Shown: positions 36,301 through 47,023 of the stretch, in pieces
Numbering within the stretch: position 1 is the first letter of the stretch
How the letters are laid out: each line of letters begins with the position of its first letter
Source: Anastatus disparis
Taxonomy: Eukaryota; Arthropoda; Insecta; Hymenoptera; Eupelmidae
Assembly: GCA_017163975.1 (NCBI GenBank)
Contig: JAFFSR010000239.1
Location: 6,076,001-6,140,000, forward strand
Length of the DNA stretch: 64,000 nt
Direction of reading: 5' to 3'
Translations under genes and position numbers: made by a program
The notes under the pieces: generated by a model
The model's input: the letters and a program-made list of their open reading frames with translations, nothing else
Database searches by the model: none
Told to the model about the DNA's origin: nothing

Positions 36301-39300
36301 TTAAATCATATAGTTATTCTTAACTAAAATCAAACATTACGGAAATTTTTCATAATAAACCTGATGAAAATTGGTCAAGTAAAAATTATGAGCTTACAAT
36401 CATTAAAAGATCATCTGCTGGCCATGCACAATGAAGTAGTTTTGATAATCCATTTAGAACAAGAAACACAAACTGAAATATTTCCGAATAATTATGCCTC
36501 TGAAAAAATATTATTATAAAATCATTAATAATGAATAAATATTAAAATCGTACATTACGCAATGAGTGCGTAAAATATGTGATTATCGCTCGAGTCGGGT
36601 TTGTCGCCCGAGCGCAGCGAGGGCGACAAATGAGACGAGTGAGATGATCACTTTACGCATTAGTTGCGTATATTATTTTTTGACACTCCGTGCGCGAAGC
36701 TCAATTTCGCGCACGCTATACAAAGTGACACGTGCGAAAATGGAGCTTCTTACACGTCGTGTCAAAAAATATTGTTCGATACTCGTGCGAGAAAGTGATT
36801 TCTTCCTCGTGTGACCTTTTCACCTTCGCTTCGCTCGGGCGCAAACCGCCGCACGAGTAAAAAATCATTCTCACGCACTAGTATCGAAAAATACTATTTT
36901 CTAACAAGTGCGCAAAATTCTAAGAATGACAAACTTGCGTCTGTGATAGCATGTACAATCTTGTTCGAAGGCTATCAAGATTGTAAGAGGTAGCCGAGGT
37001 CGGGGCGCAGGACGTGGTCCAGGGGCGGTGGGGGTGCAGGGGGCAAAGCCCCTGCCGGGGGGTTCGGGGGGCAGCGCCCCCCGCCTAAAAAAAACTAATA
37101 TTTCTAATACAAAAATACAATTAATAAAACAATTAAATTAAAATTCCATGAAAATATATTATTAAAATAATAATTGAGAATCCCTCCCCCCTCTTTAAAA
37201 CAATAAATAAGAAATTATTTAAATAATTAATTCTAAAATGAATTAATAAGAGAGTTCACGTATCTCAAAAAAAAATTGTACATAGCACTTTAAAAGAGCA
37301 CCATAAGAGCTTTCAAATGAGATGTATAAATGTCTGTTATGATGTATGGTTCCTGAAATATAACACTTTAAAAAATAAACAAATTTTTTTTAGATGAAAT
37401 CATTTTACGCACGCTCAAATCATTTTACGCACGCTCAAATCATTTTGCGCACGCTAAAATCATTTTACGCACGCTAAAATCATTTTACGCACGCTGAAAT
37501 TATTTTACGCACGCTCGATTCATTTTACGCACGCTAAACAAATGTGTCTTATAATATGATATTTTATGTACGCAAATGAGTATATGAAATCGAATTTTGC
37601 GCACGTCGTTAGAAAATAGTATTTTTCGATACTAGTGCGTGAGAATGATTTTTTACTCGTGTGGCGGTTTGCGCCCGAGCGAAGCGAGGGTGAAAAGGTC
37701 ACACGAGGAAGAAATCACTTTCTCGCACGAGTATCGAACAATATTTTTTGACACGACGTGTAAGAAGCTCCATTTTCGCACGTGTCACTTTGTATAGCGT
37801 GCGCGAAATTGAGCTTCACGCACGGAGTGTCAAAAAAATATATTTATATGATAACTTTTTAGCTTTCACCCATTTAAGCAAATTAGTATTTAGTATTAGT
37901 AAAATACTTTAATTTTTAAAAGATTGACTTATTTGAATGATTATAACAATGAAAGTAAAGCTTTAAATACCAATATAGTAAGAATCAAAAACTTACATGA
38001 ACAGAAGATGTCAGTGATGCGCAAATACAGCACACAAAAACAACGACAATCATCTTGAATACTAGTAAATTGATCACCGTCGCTGATTTTCGTGCAAACC
38101 TTAAAAGCATTTTATAATATAAATATTTATAAAACTTAAATTAGAATAAAATGATTTTTGTACATTTTTATAAATTAAAGTGAGTGAGTCAGAGTAGTGA
38201 GCAATACCCATACACGATTTTTGTGCTCACAAAAGCGAACCAGAATGTGCTTTGTGTGCTTTTTAAGCGTGTTTTGGAAGGATTTGTGTACCTCGTACGA
38301 ATTACAATTGCCAAAATCTCCCATTTCGCGTCCTTGACACATAATGTACTATTTTGACACAGAATGCGTAAAATTCCTCATCAAGACTTAAGTTGCGTTT
38401 CATTATATGCAATTTTACGCACGCCGTGTCAAAAAAAGTTTATTTGATATAAACTTTTTGTGCTTTATTTTAAATTTTAATAAATTTATCTTCTTACTCT
38501 ATAATATATTGATGCTTTTGGATGCAATCGTATAATTCTTTTTCTGTTGTCACTACAGATAATTTTAGTCCCAGAATTTCAAATTGAGCTGTCGTGTACC
38601 AAATGATCATGATTGTCATAAAATCTGCTACTGTATTTGATGCCACTTGAAAAGTAACCATTATATGTTGAATACTAATTAGCGTACGTATAATAAATGG
38701 TTCCGTTGAAAATGGATAGAATAGTTCAATTTTAGAAGATTTATCGAGAATTTGTTTCATTACATCTATTGTGAATGCAAGTGCTGCTAAACTGATTATG
38801 TATATTACGGTCTTCTGACAGAGTATGTAGCGTTGGCAATATTTATCAAGAATTTTTCTCTCTTGATCGCTTGCCGTTTTTATAAAATAGTAAACCTCAT
38901 TTAATATTCCCTAAAATTATTGGCAAATAGAATAATATTACATTATGCAACGAGTGAGTAAAATCACATTTTTTCCCTGAGGGGAGTACATTTTCGAGAG
39001 ATAAATAAGACTTTACTCTAGAGTTGCATATTTTATTTTATTCCTACCTCAACAGTAACCACTCAACTTAAAAAAACACTCTCAATTGAAAAATAATTAA
39101 AATTCAAAATTTAGTATTAAAATCTTATAAATTTTATAATGTATTGATTTCTATTAAAATTTGATACTTTTCCAATAATTTTTATTAGTTTATTTAATAA
39201 ATAGTTTATTATTGATAAAAAATCAATATTTTATTAATAAAATATTAATATTTTGTAAAACAATTCAACAATTTGTTCAATTTTATAATTTTATAATTTA

Positions 39301-40136
39301 ACGGAAGAGAAGTACTTATCTACCGCAAAATTTTAAAAGTCAGAAATATTTTATTTCGGGCTGCTGTTTTAATTATAAAGTGGCTATTATTGTTGAGGTA
39401 GAAATAAATATTATAAGTTGTATTTTTTTAGATTTAGTAATTTTAACAGTTAGCCACGAATTTTTATGAATTTTTATGAAAAAAAGAAATCTTTTTTTCA
39501 AATAAAATTCAATTGAGAAAATTATTATTGTTAGATATAAAAAAATATTGCAGTTATGAAATAGAATGCTATTTTTAATAGTACTTGTTAATAAAAAAGC
39601 AGATAATTTACTCTTTTATTTGTATTTAATAAAAAAGCAACTATATATTATTATTTGGAGTAATTTTTAGAGTGAATTGAATGAACGTTATAAATGGATC
39701 TCGATGCCATTTCTCAACAATCATATATTTTTTTAATAATTTATGATGACAATTTATGTTTCACTGGTTATTAAAAATATAAGAATTCGACATATACAAT
39801 TTATATAATCTCTACCATAAAGATATTTACTTTTGAAATACTTACATAAAGATTTTCATTTTTCATTTTACACAAAATCATATTAACATTAACTTCCATC
39901 AACATAAACAATTCAGAATACATTTTAACAATAACAAAGGGTTCGCTTATATTCTTAAAAAGAGTAGTACTTTGTGCGTATAGTAAAAAATTTAAATTTA
40001 TAAATAATAACCACCATCTAAATTCTCGTAAATAATATGAACATTTACTGTGAAATTGTTTGTGTGGCCAAGTACACAAGAATGTACCAATATATTTCAA
40101 AATATAAAAATGTTGCAGCGAATTCAGTTTACTCAT
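31678..40136 (-). CDS. Odorant receptor (7tm_6 family), 6 exons, 376 aa
   Basis: Exons in coding order are 40136-39846, 38910-38498, 38099-37997, 36499-36398, 31989-31834 and 31743-31678. All have GT/AG borders with phases 0,2,0,0,0 and no internal stop. The 376-aa product has the size and layout of an insect odorant receptor. It has a cytosolic N-terminus (MSKLNSLQHF), a Trp-rich first membrane region (EFRWWLLF), and the family pattern WYTTAQFEILGLKL before the large intracellular loop. CAWPADDLL falls near TM6, QKPIAIG precedes TM7, and a short hydrophobic last exon completes it. Such receptors form ligand-gated cation channels with Orco in olfactory neuron dendrites. The exon plan matches the plus-strand receptor at 44.1 kb, so they are probably paralogues arranged head to head. 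Introns 3 and 4 are swollen by repeats. The start is the first ATG of the exon; the ligand is unknown. Confidence 0.85.
32141..32339 (-). mobile_element. tRNA-derived SINE, copy 3, with target duplication
   Basis: Inserted in intron 4 of the minus-strand odorant receptor. The 10-bp direct repeat AATTATTTTT flanks it at 32131-32140 and 32340-32349. The tRNA-like head and the CGACGTTAAATAAAAT tail match the other copies, though its B-box is decayed (GAGTCTCGCTC region). Confidence 0.8.
33325..33355. repeat. (GT)n microsatellite
   Basis: About 30 bases of GT repeats inside the long-TIR element. Confidence 0.95.
33380..34660. repeat. Degenerate ~165-bp tandem repeats, 8 units
   Basis: Each unit opens with a form of AACTACTCGATGGATTTGCT near 33386, 33551, 33717, 33877, 34044, 34207, 34379 and 34551. 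A GCATGGAATTTA-like word, an AGCGCAGTTTTAATTTTAGA-like word and an A/T homopolymer-rich end follow. Units are strongly diverged, so the array is old. The motif GAGAAAGCATTGTATCG just upstream (33221) also occurs in the tRNA-Gly repeat units. Confidence 0.75.
36093..36203. repeat. Hairpin module of distinct arm sequence
   Basis: The arm TTTCGTAACGGATATGAAAA recurs inverted near 36,180-36,203, and a second arm TTTACGAAACGAG pairs with CGAGTTTCGTAAA. The centre GGCCCAAGCCGAAAGTGAGG has the same design as the GCCCGAGCGAAGCGAGGGC centre of the other modules, although the arms are unrelated in sequence. Confidence 0.6.
36557..37832. mobile_element. Composite of mirrored hairpin modules in an odorant receptor intron
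   Basis: Module order is I (36557-36670), II with TGACAC ends (36681-36764), III with TCGATAC ends (36776-36886), and the CTAAC element IV (36901-37612). An inverted III (37626-37737) and an inverted II (37749-37832) follow. Thus 36681-36900 and 37613-37832 form a long inverted repeat around element IV. Each module is a palindrome in its own right; I and III have a GCCCGAGCG-like centre. IV contains a GC-rich block (36988-37086) and seven 20-bp repeats. The whole lies in intron 3 of the minus-strand receptor, whose splice sites remain intact. It encodes no protein. Confidence 0.7.
37400..37535. repeat. 20-bp tandem repeat, 7 copies
   Basis: Same unit and register as the array at 20881 (TCATTTTACGCACGCT plus spacer), with more point differences between units. 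Confidence 0.9.
38355..38431. repeat. Small TGACAC-ended hairpin element
   Basis: Begins TGACACAGAATGCGTAAAAT and ends with the inverted counterpart TTTTACGCACGCCGTGTCA. The 77-bp copy lies between coding exons 2 and 3 of the minus-strand odorant receptor gene. It shares its ends with module II of the 36.6-kb composite. Confidence 0.65.
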
Positions 40137-40760
40137 AATAAACAATTTCACAAGACTTGCATTAAACTAAAGTCAGTAATATGGAAAATAATTTAGTCAA
40201 GTTGGAGGATCATTAATGTGTAATCGATACATCATTACCATTTTTAGTAGCTATTTATTATTTTATTGCTTTTAGAAAAAAAAGCTTCTTTGTATCTCTG
40301 TTTTGACTTCTGGTTTCGTGTATTTATAATTTTTACATTTATTTTTTTTACGGGTATTAGTATTAATTATGTAATAATAGTTGAGCCAATATTTACATCA
40401 TTATGTTCATAAGAGTGTTAATGTTATTTATGCAATAATTACCGACAAACATAGAAATAAAACAAATATTTAGTAAGAAATATAAGATATGAAATATCGT
40501 TTTAGATTCTCAAAAAATTTTCCCCATAAATTAATTAGAATCTTTATTTCGTAAATTAACTTTTCGACACATGTGACCTATTCATATATAAACAAGTACT
40601 GAAAATATCATTAAATTTTTTTTTATATTTAAGATAAATACTTTAATCTCATATAGTTTAAATTGGCATAAATGTATGATACATTATTTGTTTAGATAAT
40701 TTTGGACAGTCGAATTGGTTTTATTGGTATATAAAACTACTCCTGTAAATGTTAATCATA

Positions 40761-40947
40761 GAGGTCTCAGTCGTTTACTCGGTACAGTGATGGATTCGTA
40801 ATCTTGAGCTTACGAGTTCGATTCTCACTCTCGGCTGATTGACACAAGCACCACTGTACGTTAGATGTGCTTTATTCACAAACACACTGAAGATCTCCAT
40901 CGTTAATGATAGCATAAATACAACGACGTTGAATAAAATAAAAAAAG
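40761..40947 (+). mobile_element. tRNA-derived SINE, copy 4
   Basis: Plus-strand copy. Head GAGGTCTCAGTCGTTTACTC with A-box changes, anticodon-loop equivalent ATTCGTAATC, B-box GAGTTCGATTCTC, and tail CGACGTTGAATAAAATAAAA. It sits between the two receptor genes. Confidence 0.75.
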
Positions 40948-41649
40948 GAATATGTAATAATATATTACACGAAATTACTTGTGTTATTGAAGTCCATTTC
41001 TATGGTTGCATTGAAATTGACATCTCGTAAGTTAGCAATGTTTTTTAAAATTTACATTTTATGATACAAAAGTTAAAACTTTAAATTTAGTACAAACAAA
41101 TTTTGATTTTAAATTATTTACATATTATATGTTCTAATATTCGATTCACGTCACGAAAAAAATTAAACTAATACGAATTTAGCTACAAAAATTTAAACTT
41201 TTATAACTTTTAAAAGAATTTGTATATCTTAATTCTACAAAAATCAAATACTCAAATTCCTGATGTTTTCTATTTTTCTCATCATAAAAAAGACGATATC
41301 AAAATGAGGTTTAAGTAACAACCGTTTCTTAAGATACCTTTATAAATTCGAGCCCAAATCATGCCAAATCGTAGAAAAACATGCTTATGGATAGAAAGAA
41401 CGAGTAAATAAAACTAATATATTTTTAATTTATTGTTACTTTCTTCATATTCTTATGTACTTTCCATAGGATCATATATTCAAAACATAATTTGACTTCG
41501 GAATAACACTAATTTAATTTGTTAGATTTTTTAAAATGATTGTCCTGAAGTAGTTGCTGAGATTACTCTAGTGATTTGTCCTATAGTATTTGATGTTTAA
41601 TTTGTTCTACTATTTTTATACATAATATTTTAGCCAATTATCCATGTGC

Positions 41650-41714
41650 ATAAGTAGATAAGTGTCGTGTTCGATAAGGCGTTGTCTCGATATATACGGT
41701 ATTCAACTACTTAT
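41650..41714. other. 65-nt palindrome-ended conserved element, copy 1
   Basis: Starts ATAAGTAG and ends CTACTTAT, giving an 8-bp closing stem. It ends 344 bp before the split tRNA-Gly. Function unknown. Confidence 0.6.
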
Positions 41715-42058
41715 GTTTCTATAATACTACATTATGTCTAATCATTATAATTTAAATTCGATTATTTTTAAACAACAAATAACAATTATTTAAATAATTT
41801 TTTTACCTTTAAGTTGAACGGCGAACTAATATACAAAGTGTATATGCCGACATTAAAAAATATAAGTTAAACAATTTCTACTTCAACATTCCGTTATTGA
41901 AAAAAATAATAAAAAGCTTCCTTTTGTTGCATCAACAACCATTATTTATAACGAAGATAGCATTTATTAAACTTTGTTTTATCAAAAAATTGTAGGCATC
42001 TATGCTGTAGAATGCAAAAACAATAAATTTTTCATAGAAAATGGCAAAAATTTGAATT

Positions 42059-42625
42059 GCATCGGCCGGGAATCGAACCTTTTTTTAAAAGATTTTTAGA
42101 ATATACTAGAAAAAAAACTAAGTTAAAATTATCTGACTATCGTACCGTATGACTTAAGGTTCAAAATATTTTTAGACTTCAATTCTCTATTCTTTTCTCT
42201 AATTATTGAAACAAAAAAAAACTTTGACCTCTCTCTCTTGTTTCTTCTTTCTTCTGACTCCCACTTTCTTTTTTCTTTTTTCTTGTAATGCTTCTTTCGT
42301 TTTTCTCTTCTTTTCTCTGCCCGCCGCCTTCATCCCCCGTTTTCGTTTCGTGGTAGCCACCTTTTAGCCTGGCGTTTTGCCTCTCCTCATGCTTCGTCTG
42401 CATCGTTTTCCTTTCTTCTCTCCCACTTTACCGTATCCGGCCTTTCTCCCTTTCTTCTTCTCACTTCTATCTTTTACTTTATGTTCAAAACAGCCGCCCC
42501 GATACCCCCTTTCGTTTTTGCTAATTGTTTGTTCGATGCTAATTCCCCGCCGCGGGACTCAGCCGGGAATCGAACCCGGGCCGCCCGCGTGGCAGGCGAG
42601 CATTCTACCACTGAACCACCGATGC
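42059..42625 (-). pseudogene. tRNA-Gly(GCC) split by a 482-bp insertion
   Basis: The 3' piece (42059-42079) and the 5' piece (42562-42625) together make the tRNA-Gly(GCC) seen intact elsewhere, apart from the 15-bp duplication GCCGGGAATCGAACC at both junctions. The 5' piece keeps A- and B-boxes but lacks the last bases of the acceptor stem, so a normal mature tRNA cannot form. Confidence 0.9.
42080..42561 (-). mobile_element. Short poly(A) retroelement in tRNA-Gly
   Basis: On the minus strand it begins TGAGTCCCGCGGCGGGG and is GC/purine-rich over about 370 bp. It then becomes AT-rich and ends in an A-run against the target. The insertion point and 15-bp duplication are identical to those of the full LINE at 56971-62633, and both start with GAGTC, but internal sequence is not evidently the same. 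A Lys/Glu-rich open frame (42403-42203) is compositional and not convincing as a gene. It may be a non-autonomous partner or an internally deleted relative of a tRNA-Gly-targeting LINE. Confidence 0.75.
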
Positions 42626-44101
42626 TTGTTTATAGTTACGCAAAATATTGTGTGAACGCTCACAACTAAAACTATAATATATACAAGTGTGCATACTCAA
42701 TAATAAGGGAAAGTATATTTCAAAATAAATGGATAACCCAAGATTTACAGGAACTAATCTTACCATCCTCAATAACCTATCTCTATCTTCTTATAAAGAA
42801 AGCATTGTATCAATAAATAAAATTTTTTTAAAATTTCGATGAATTTAGAAATATTAAGACTCTTAAATTTAAAAAAAATCTTATGAGGTGTCCACATTCG
42901 ATTTCGTAAAGATTTAAATATGTTCAAATCTATTAAAATATAAATGACGCGTATTTTTCCAGCACTTTTATTTTATGAAAATATACAAATTCAAGATCTC
43001 TGAAAATTTTCACGTTAATTTGTTCACTTTTCTGAATATTTTAGATCAATGTAGCAATTAATATGTTGCAGATAATCATTGTTGTGAATGTGAGGTTATT
43101 CGCAATGACCAGGATGATGTTCGTTTTTCTGGCTTATGAGGACATAGAGAAGAAACAATTTTTTTTCAAAAGAGATAGTTAGATTAGAATCTGAAAATAA
43201 AAATACAATTTCTTTTATTATCATTCAATCTAAATTTAAAATATTTAAAATGCTACATTCATTTTGAACTCTCTTGGGGTTATTTAAATGTTATATATGA
43301 ACCTTTGTATCAATAATTCCTGCCCCGCAAGGTTTCTAACCTATGAACTGATCTGACTTTTTCAAATGGATTTGGCTTCAGTGTTCATGTCATTCTTGCA
43401 TAAATCCAGGGTGACTTTGATGAGATGAGTTTAGGTTTCATTTATTAGTTACAAATTATGTTTTTAATTTCTGAAATTTTTTAGATATTTGAATTTTTTA
43501 CTATTTTTTTATATTAATTCTTCACCACAGAATGGTGGAAGATTTAAAAATCAAATAAATTTTATATTTTCGCAGTGTAATTAGTAAACTATACAAAATA
43601 AAATTAAACCCAACTTTTTAAATATTGATGAAAAAATTGTATTTTTATTTTTAAATTTTAATATAAATTTAAATAGAATGAGAAAATATAAAAAATTATA
43701 ACTTTGAAAATTCTTGTTATATGCTTTTTTATAATTTATAAGTAGAAGCTCTGTTTTGATATTTACTGCACACCATGTATTTCGTAGACGTACAAGCTTC
43801 TTTCAAAGTTAATTAGAACTAAAAATAATTTCGGCATCGAAACTACTCTAACATTCTCATTGGAAAGAAAAGTATAGTAATATAATTACCATAATTAAAA
43901 TTAAATATAGAGCAGTTAACGTAACTCAATTGTATAAGCGATATCTCACCTCCTCCGCCTTTACTTCCTTATTTTATGTGTAATAATTGATTGATGTATA
44001 GACGGGATTGTATGCGGCAATTGGATTTTGAAATCTCAGAAAGCATATTTTTAAACATGCTTTATAGAAATACTTCCCTCGTTAGTTTAGAACAGTGAAC
44101 A

Positions 44102-47023
44102 ATGAAAGGCTCTTTGAAAACTCAGTCAGCCCTTAATTTTACAAAATACAGTATTATTTTATTACGTTGTTGGCCTCCTGCAAAAAACTCTAGTAAACTG
44201 AGAAAATTTATTTTTGATTTATCCTGGTGGTTTATGTTTTTATCAGCATTATGTTTATTGTTGCCATTGATCGCTTCAATCAAGGCATATAAGAGTAATT
44301 CTGAAATAATGACAAAATCAGTATGTCTTTCTTGTGCGGTCAGCCAGTGTGCCATTAAAATGTTGTTCTGCAGAATTCGACGTGATCGATTACAGGTTTA
44401 GAAAAATTATTTTACGGTAAGGTATATGTGATTTTTACTTTTATTAATTCATATAGTTTTACGACTAATGAGAATATTTTCAATAAATATTTAAAAATTA
44501 AAAACAAAATTGTTAAACAAAAGATATTTAATACATTAGCTGCTATAGTAGGAACAACTGTTAAAAAATAAAGAGTGATTTAATAATAAAAAACTTTTAT
44601 TAAAAAATATTACTAAAAATATTATGTATATAAAAATTTTTGTGATCTTAAAATTTTTATAAAAATAAATATGGTTTGCTGGTTTCATTTATTTTATGTA
44701 TGAGATTTAACGTGATATTGAAAATATTTATCAAAAAATCACAGTTACCTGATTTTTAAAAATTTCATGAGTATAATTAAAACTATAATCAAGAATAAAT
44801 TAATTTTAAATAAAATACTATAGAAATTACTAGAAGAAGTTGAAGACTTTATAAAAAATGCAAATGGTTTGGATAGAATTGTCCTTGAAAAATATGTTAA
44901 TCAAATTTCAACGCTTCATATTATAATAACAATATGGGTCTACGTAACATCAATTTCTTTTATTATTGGACCATTTCTAATGAATCAACCATTTCCAACC
45001 GATGCAGTATATCCTTTTCAAATCGATAATATTTACATGAAAATAATAATTTACGCTCAACAATCTCTTGTTGGTCTTCAAACTTCTGCGGCTGTTTTAC
45101 TCGATTGTTTAGTGGCTGTACTTTTGTGGTTTGTATGTGCTAGATTTGAAATTTTGGCATTGTCTATTGGTGATTATAAAAATTTCGAGGAATTCAGAGA
45201 TCATATCAAACGATATCAACACTTGTTAAGGTAAAAATAATTGATACTTTTTAATATTATTTTATTTGAATTTATAAGTTATCACAGATGAGATTGTAAA
45301 AGTAACATATTATTGATTGATTAAAAACGCCATTAATAATTAATTTGTTTATATAAATATTAAAATTTTGAATGCTTAAGTCATTTTGATAGTTAGGATT
45401 TATCTATTTCCTTCTGAATATGTCCTATTAGACTTCCAAAATATTGCTGATTTCGGAATAGAATTACTATAAAGAGAATGACAAGGTCTATAAGTACAAA
45501 TTTCAATGAATTTAAAGTTATTTTCATTATGACAATTTTCATTTTTGAGTATAGATTTGAATATAAATGTTAGCTACATACATATAAAAATAATGATGGG
45601 AATGCAATCAGCGTGACCAAAAACCCCTATTTTTGTAATTTTATAATTATATAATAAATTTTTGTACACCTAAACATAGTATTTGTGGCTACCAGTTTTG
45701 GCACGAAAAGTTATAATAGCCTTATCAGTTAAGGGGTTAATAATTAGATTCCAATGTATCAATTCAAATAACATATAATTAAAATTAAAATGATTATTTT
45801 TAAAAAATATTAAAAATATAATACATAAATATTTTTCACTTTGAAGCTATACTGATGACGTGAGAAGGACAATAAATCTTTTTATTTTCTCTACAATATC
45901 TACATCCGTTGGTGGAGTATTATTTAGTGCGATCCAATTAGTAGCTGTAAGTTAGTTATTCGAAAAGTACATTTTTTATTAAAAAAATATTTTTTATAAA
46001 ACAGAGCCACGTTATGAAATATATAACTTGTCAACTCCCAATGCTATAAACAATTAATAAAATACAATATTTAATTTTATGAAATTTAAAATTTCCCTCC
46101 TAATAATTATTTTATTTTTATTTAATTCTCAAATCTCAAAATTTTTTAAACATTTGATTAAGATAAAAGTATATTATGTTTTGATAATAATGAAAACAAT
46201 TGAATTGTTGTTCATAAAATATATCATTTTTTTAAACATTAAAATAATCTAATTCGTATAAATTTTTGAAGGATCAACATTTAGCGGTGAAAGCACAGTA
46301 TGCAATTGTTGGTGTTACGGCTAGTATAGGACTTTTCATATGTTCATGGGCAGCAGATTCACTAGTTCAAATGGTAAATTTTCGTATTTAATTTATTATT
46401 TGCTTTCTTAAAGATAATTCATTACAATAATAAATTCGAAATTTAAGATTTCAAGTAATTCTTTTATTTAGATCAATGATCTTAGACTCCTCCATGCTTA
46501 GAATATTAAATCTGTATTTTATGTCTTCCTCAAAAATTTTTACCAATAAAAAATCATTAAGCATAAATAAAACTTTTAACTTAAATTTTAAATATTTCAT
46601 AGAAATAAAATTATTATCGAACTGATGATTCGTTTTTTATTAAGGTTTAATTAAGAATTGAAAAAAAAAACAATTTCTCTTTTTTTTTAAATTTATAATT
46701 TATATATATTTTTAATGTTATAATAGGAATACATGGTTGGAATGAAAGCCTTTGAATCCGATTGGTATAAAATGGAAAAAAAGTTAAAAAGTTGTATGTT
46801 ACACATTATTGCACAGTCTCAAAAGCCTCTGGCAATTAAAGCAAATCGTATGCTTCCAACCTTATCGCTTGTATTTTTTTCGCAGGTACAAATATATTGA
46901 AGCATAAGATGTCAATAATTTTATATTTATATTATTAATAATAATTTAAACATATTCTTTCAGTTTCTTTTAACGACTTTCAAATTTTTTACAACTCTTA
47001 GAATATTAGTTGATTCTGGTTGA
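44102..47023 (+). CDS. Odorant receptor (7tm_6 family), 6 exons, 373 aa
   Basis: Exons 44102-44395, 44824-45230, 45847-45946, 46272-46373, 46727-46885 and 46964-47023 join at GT/AG sites with phases 0,2,0,0,0 into an uninterrupted 373-residue protein. Family features are an N-terminal KYSIILLRCWPP start, FDLSWWFMFL entering TM1, and the hallmark LLWFVCARFEILALSI after TM4. The RYQHLLSYTDDVRR loop runs into TM5, ICSWAADSLVQM falls at TM6, SQKPLAIKA leads into TM7, and a 19-residue last exon ends LRILVDSG. Exon sizes nearly match the minus-strand receptor (294/291, 407/413, 100/103, 102/102, 159/156, 60/66), supporting recent shared ancestry. It should act with Orco as an odour-gated channel in olfactory neurons. 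The C-terminus lacks the typical aromatic/Ser ending of many receptors but is otherwise complete. Ligand and expression are unknown. Confidence 0.9.

Larger units (their letters stand above)
41630..42965. repeat. tRNA-Gly segmental repeat unit A
   Basis: Carries, in order, the 65-nt palindrome-ended element, about 350 bp of AT-rich spacer, a tRNA-Gly (here split), and a downstream block with GCAAAATATTGTG, AACCCAAGATTTACAGGAAC and AAAGAAAGCATTGTATC. The same order recurs at 48.5, 53.5 and 55.7 kb, and the downstream block again at 62.7 kb. Homology fades after about 42,965. Confidence 0.8.
40137..44101. other. Spacer between the divergent odorant receptor genes
   Basis: Contains a SINE, a tRNA-Gly repeat unit and a split tRNA gene, listed separately, in otherwise AT-rich DNA. 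The promoters of both receptors should lie near its two ends, but I see no clear TATA, Inr or DPE set there. The segment at 43,370-43,620 resembles 56,610-56,790, which suggests the repeat unit once extended further. Confidence 0.5.

Noticed and set aside
41650..41714. Mitochondrial-type tRNA or self-cleaving ribozyme for the 65-nt palindrome-ended element
   Set aside because: No anticodon arm with a conserved 7-nt loop and no hammerhead core (CUGAUGA...GAAA) are present, and internal arms do not pair in all seven copies.
42203..42655. Frames within the 482-bp insert and across the split tRNA-Gly
   Set aside because: One is Lys/Glu-rich from purine bias; the other translates through tRNA sequence. 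Similar frames at 55,786-56,007 and 62,565-62,777 also just read through tRNA-Gly.
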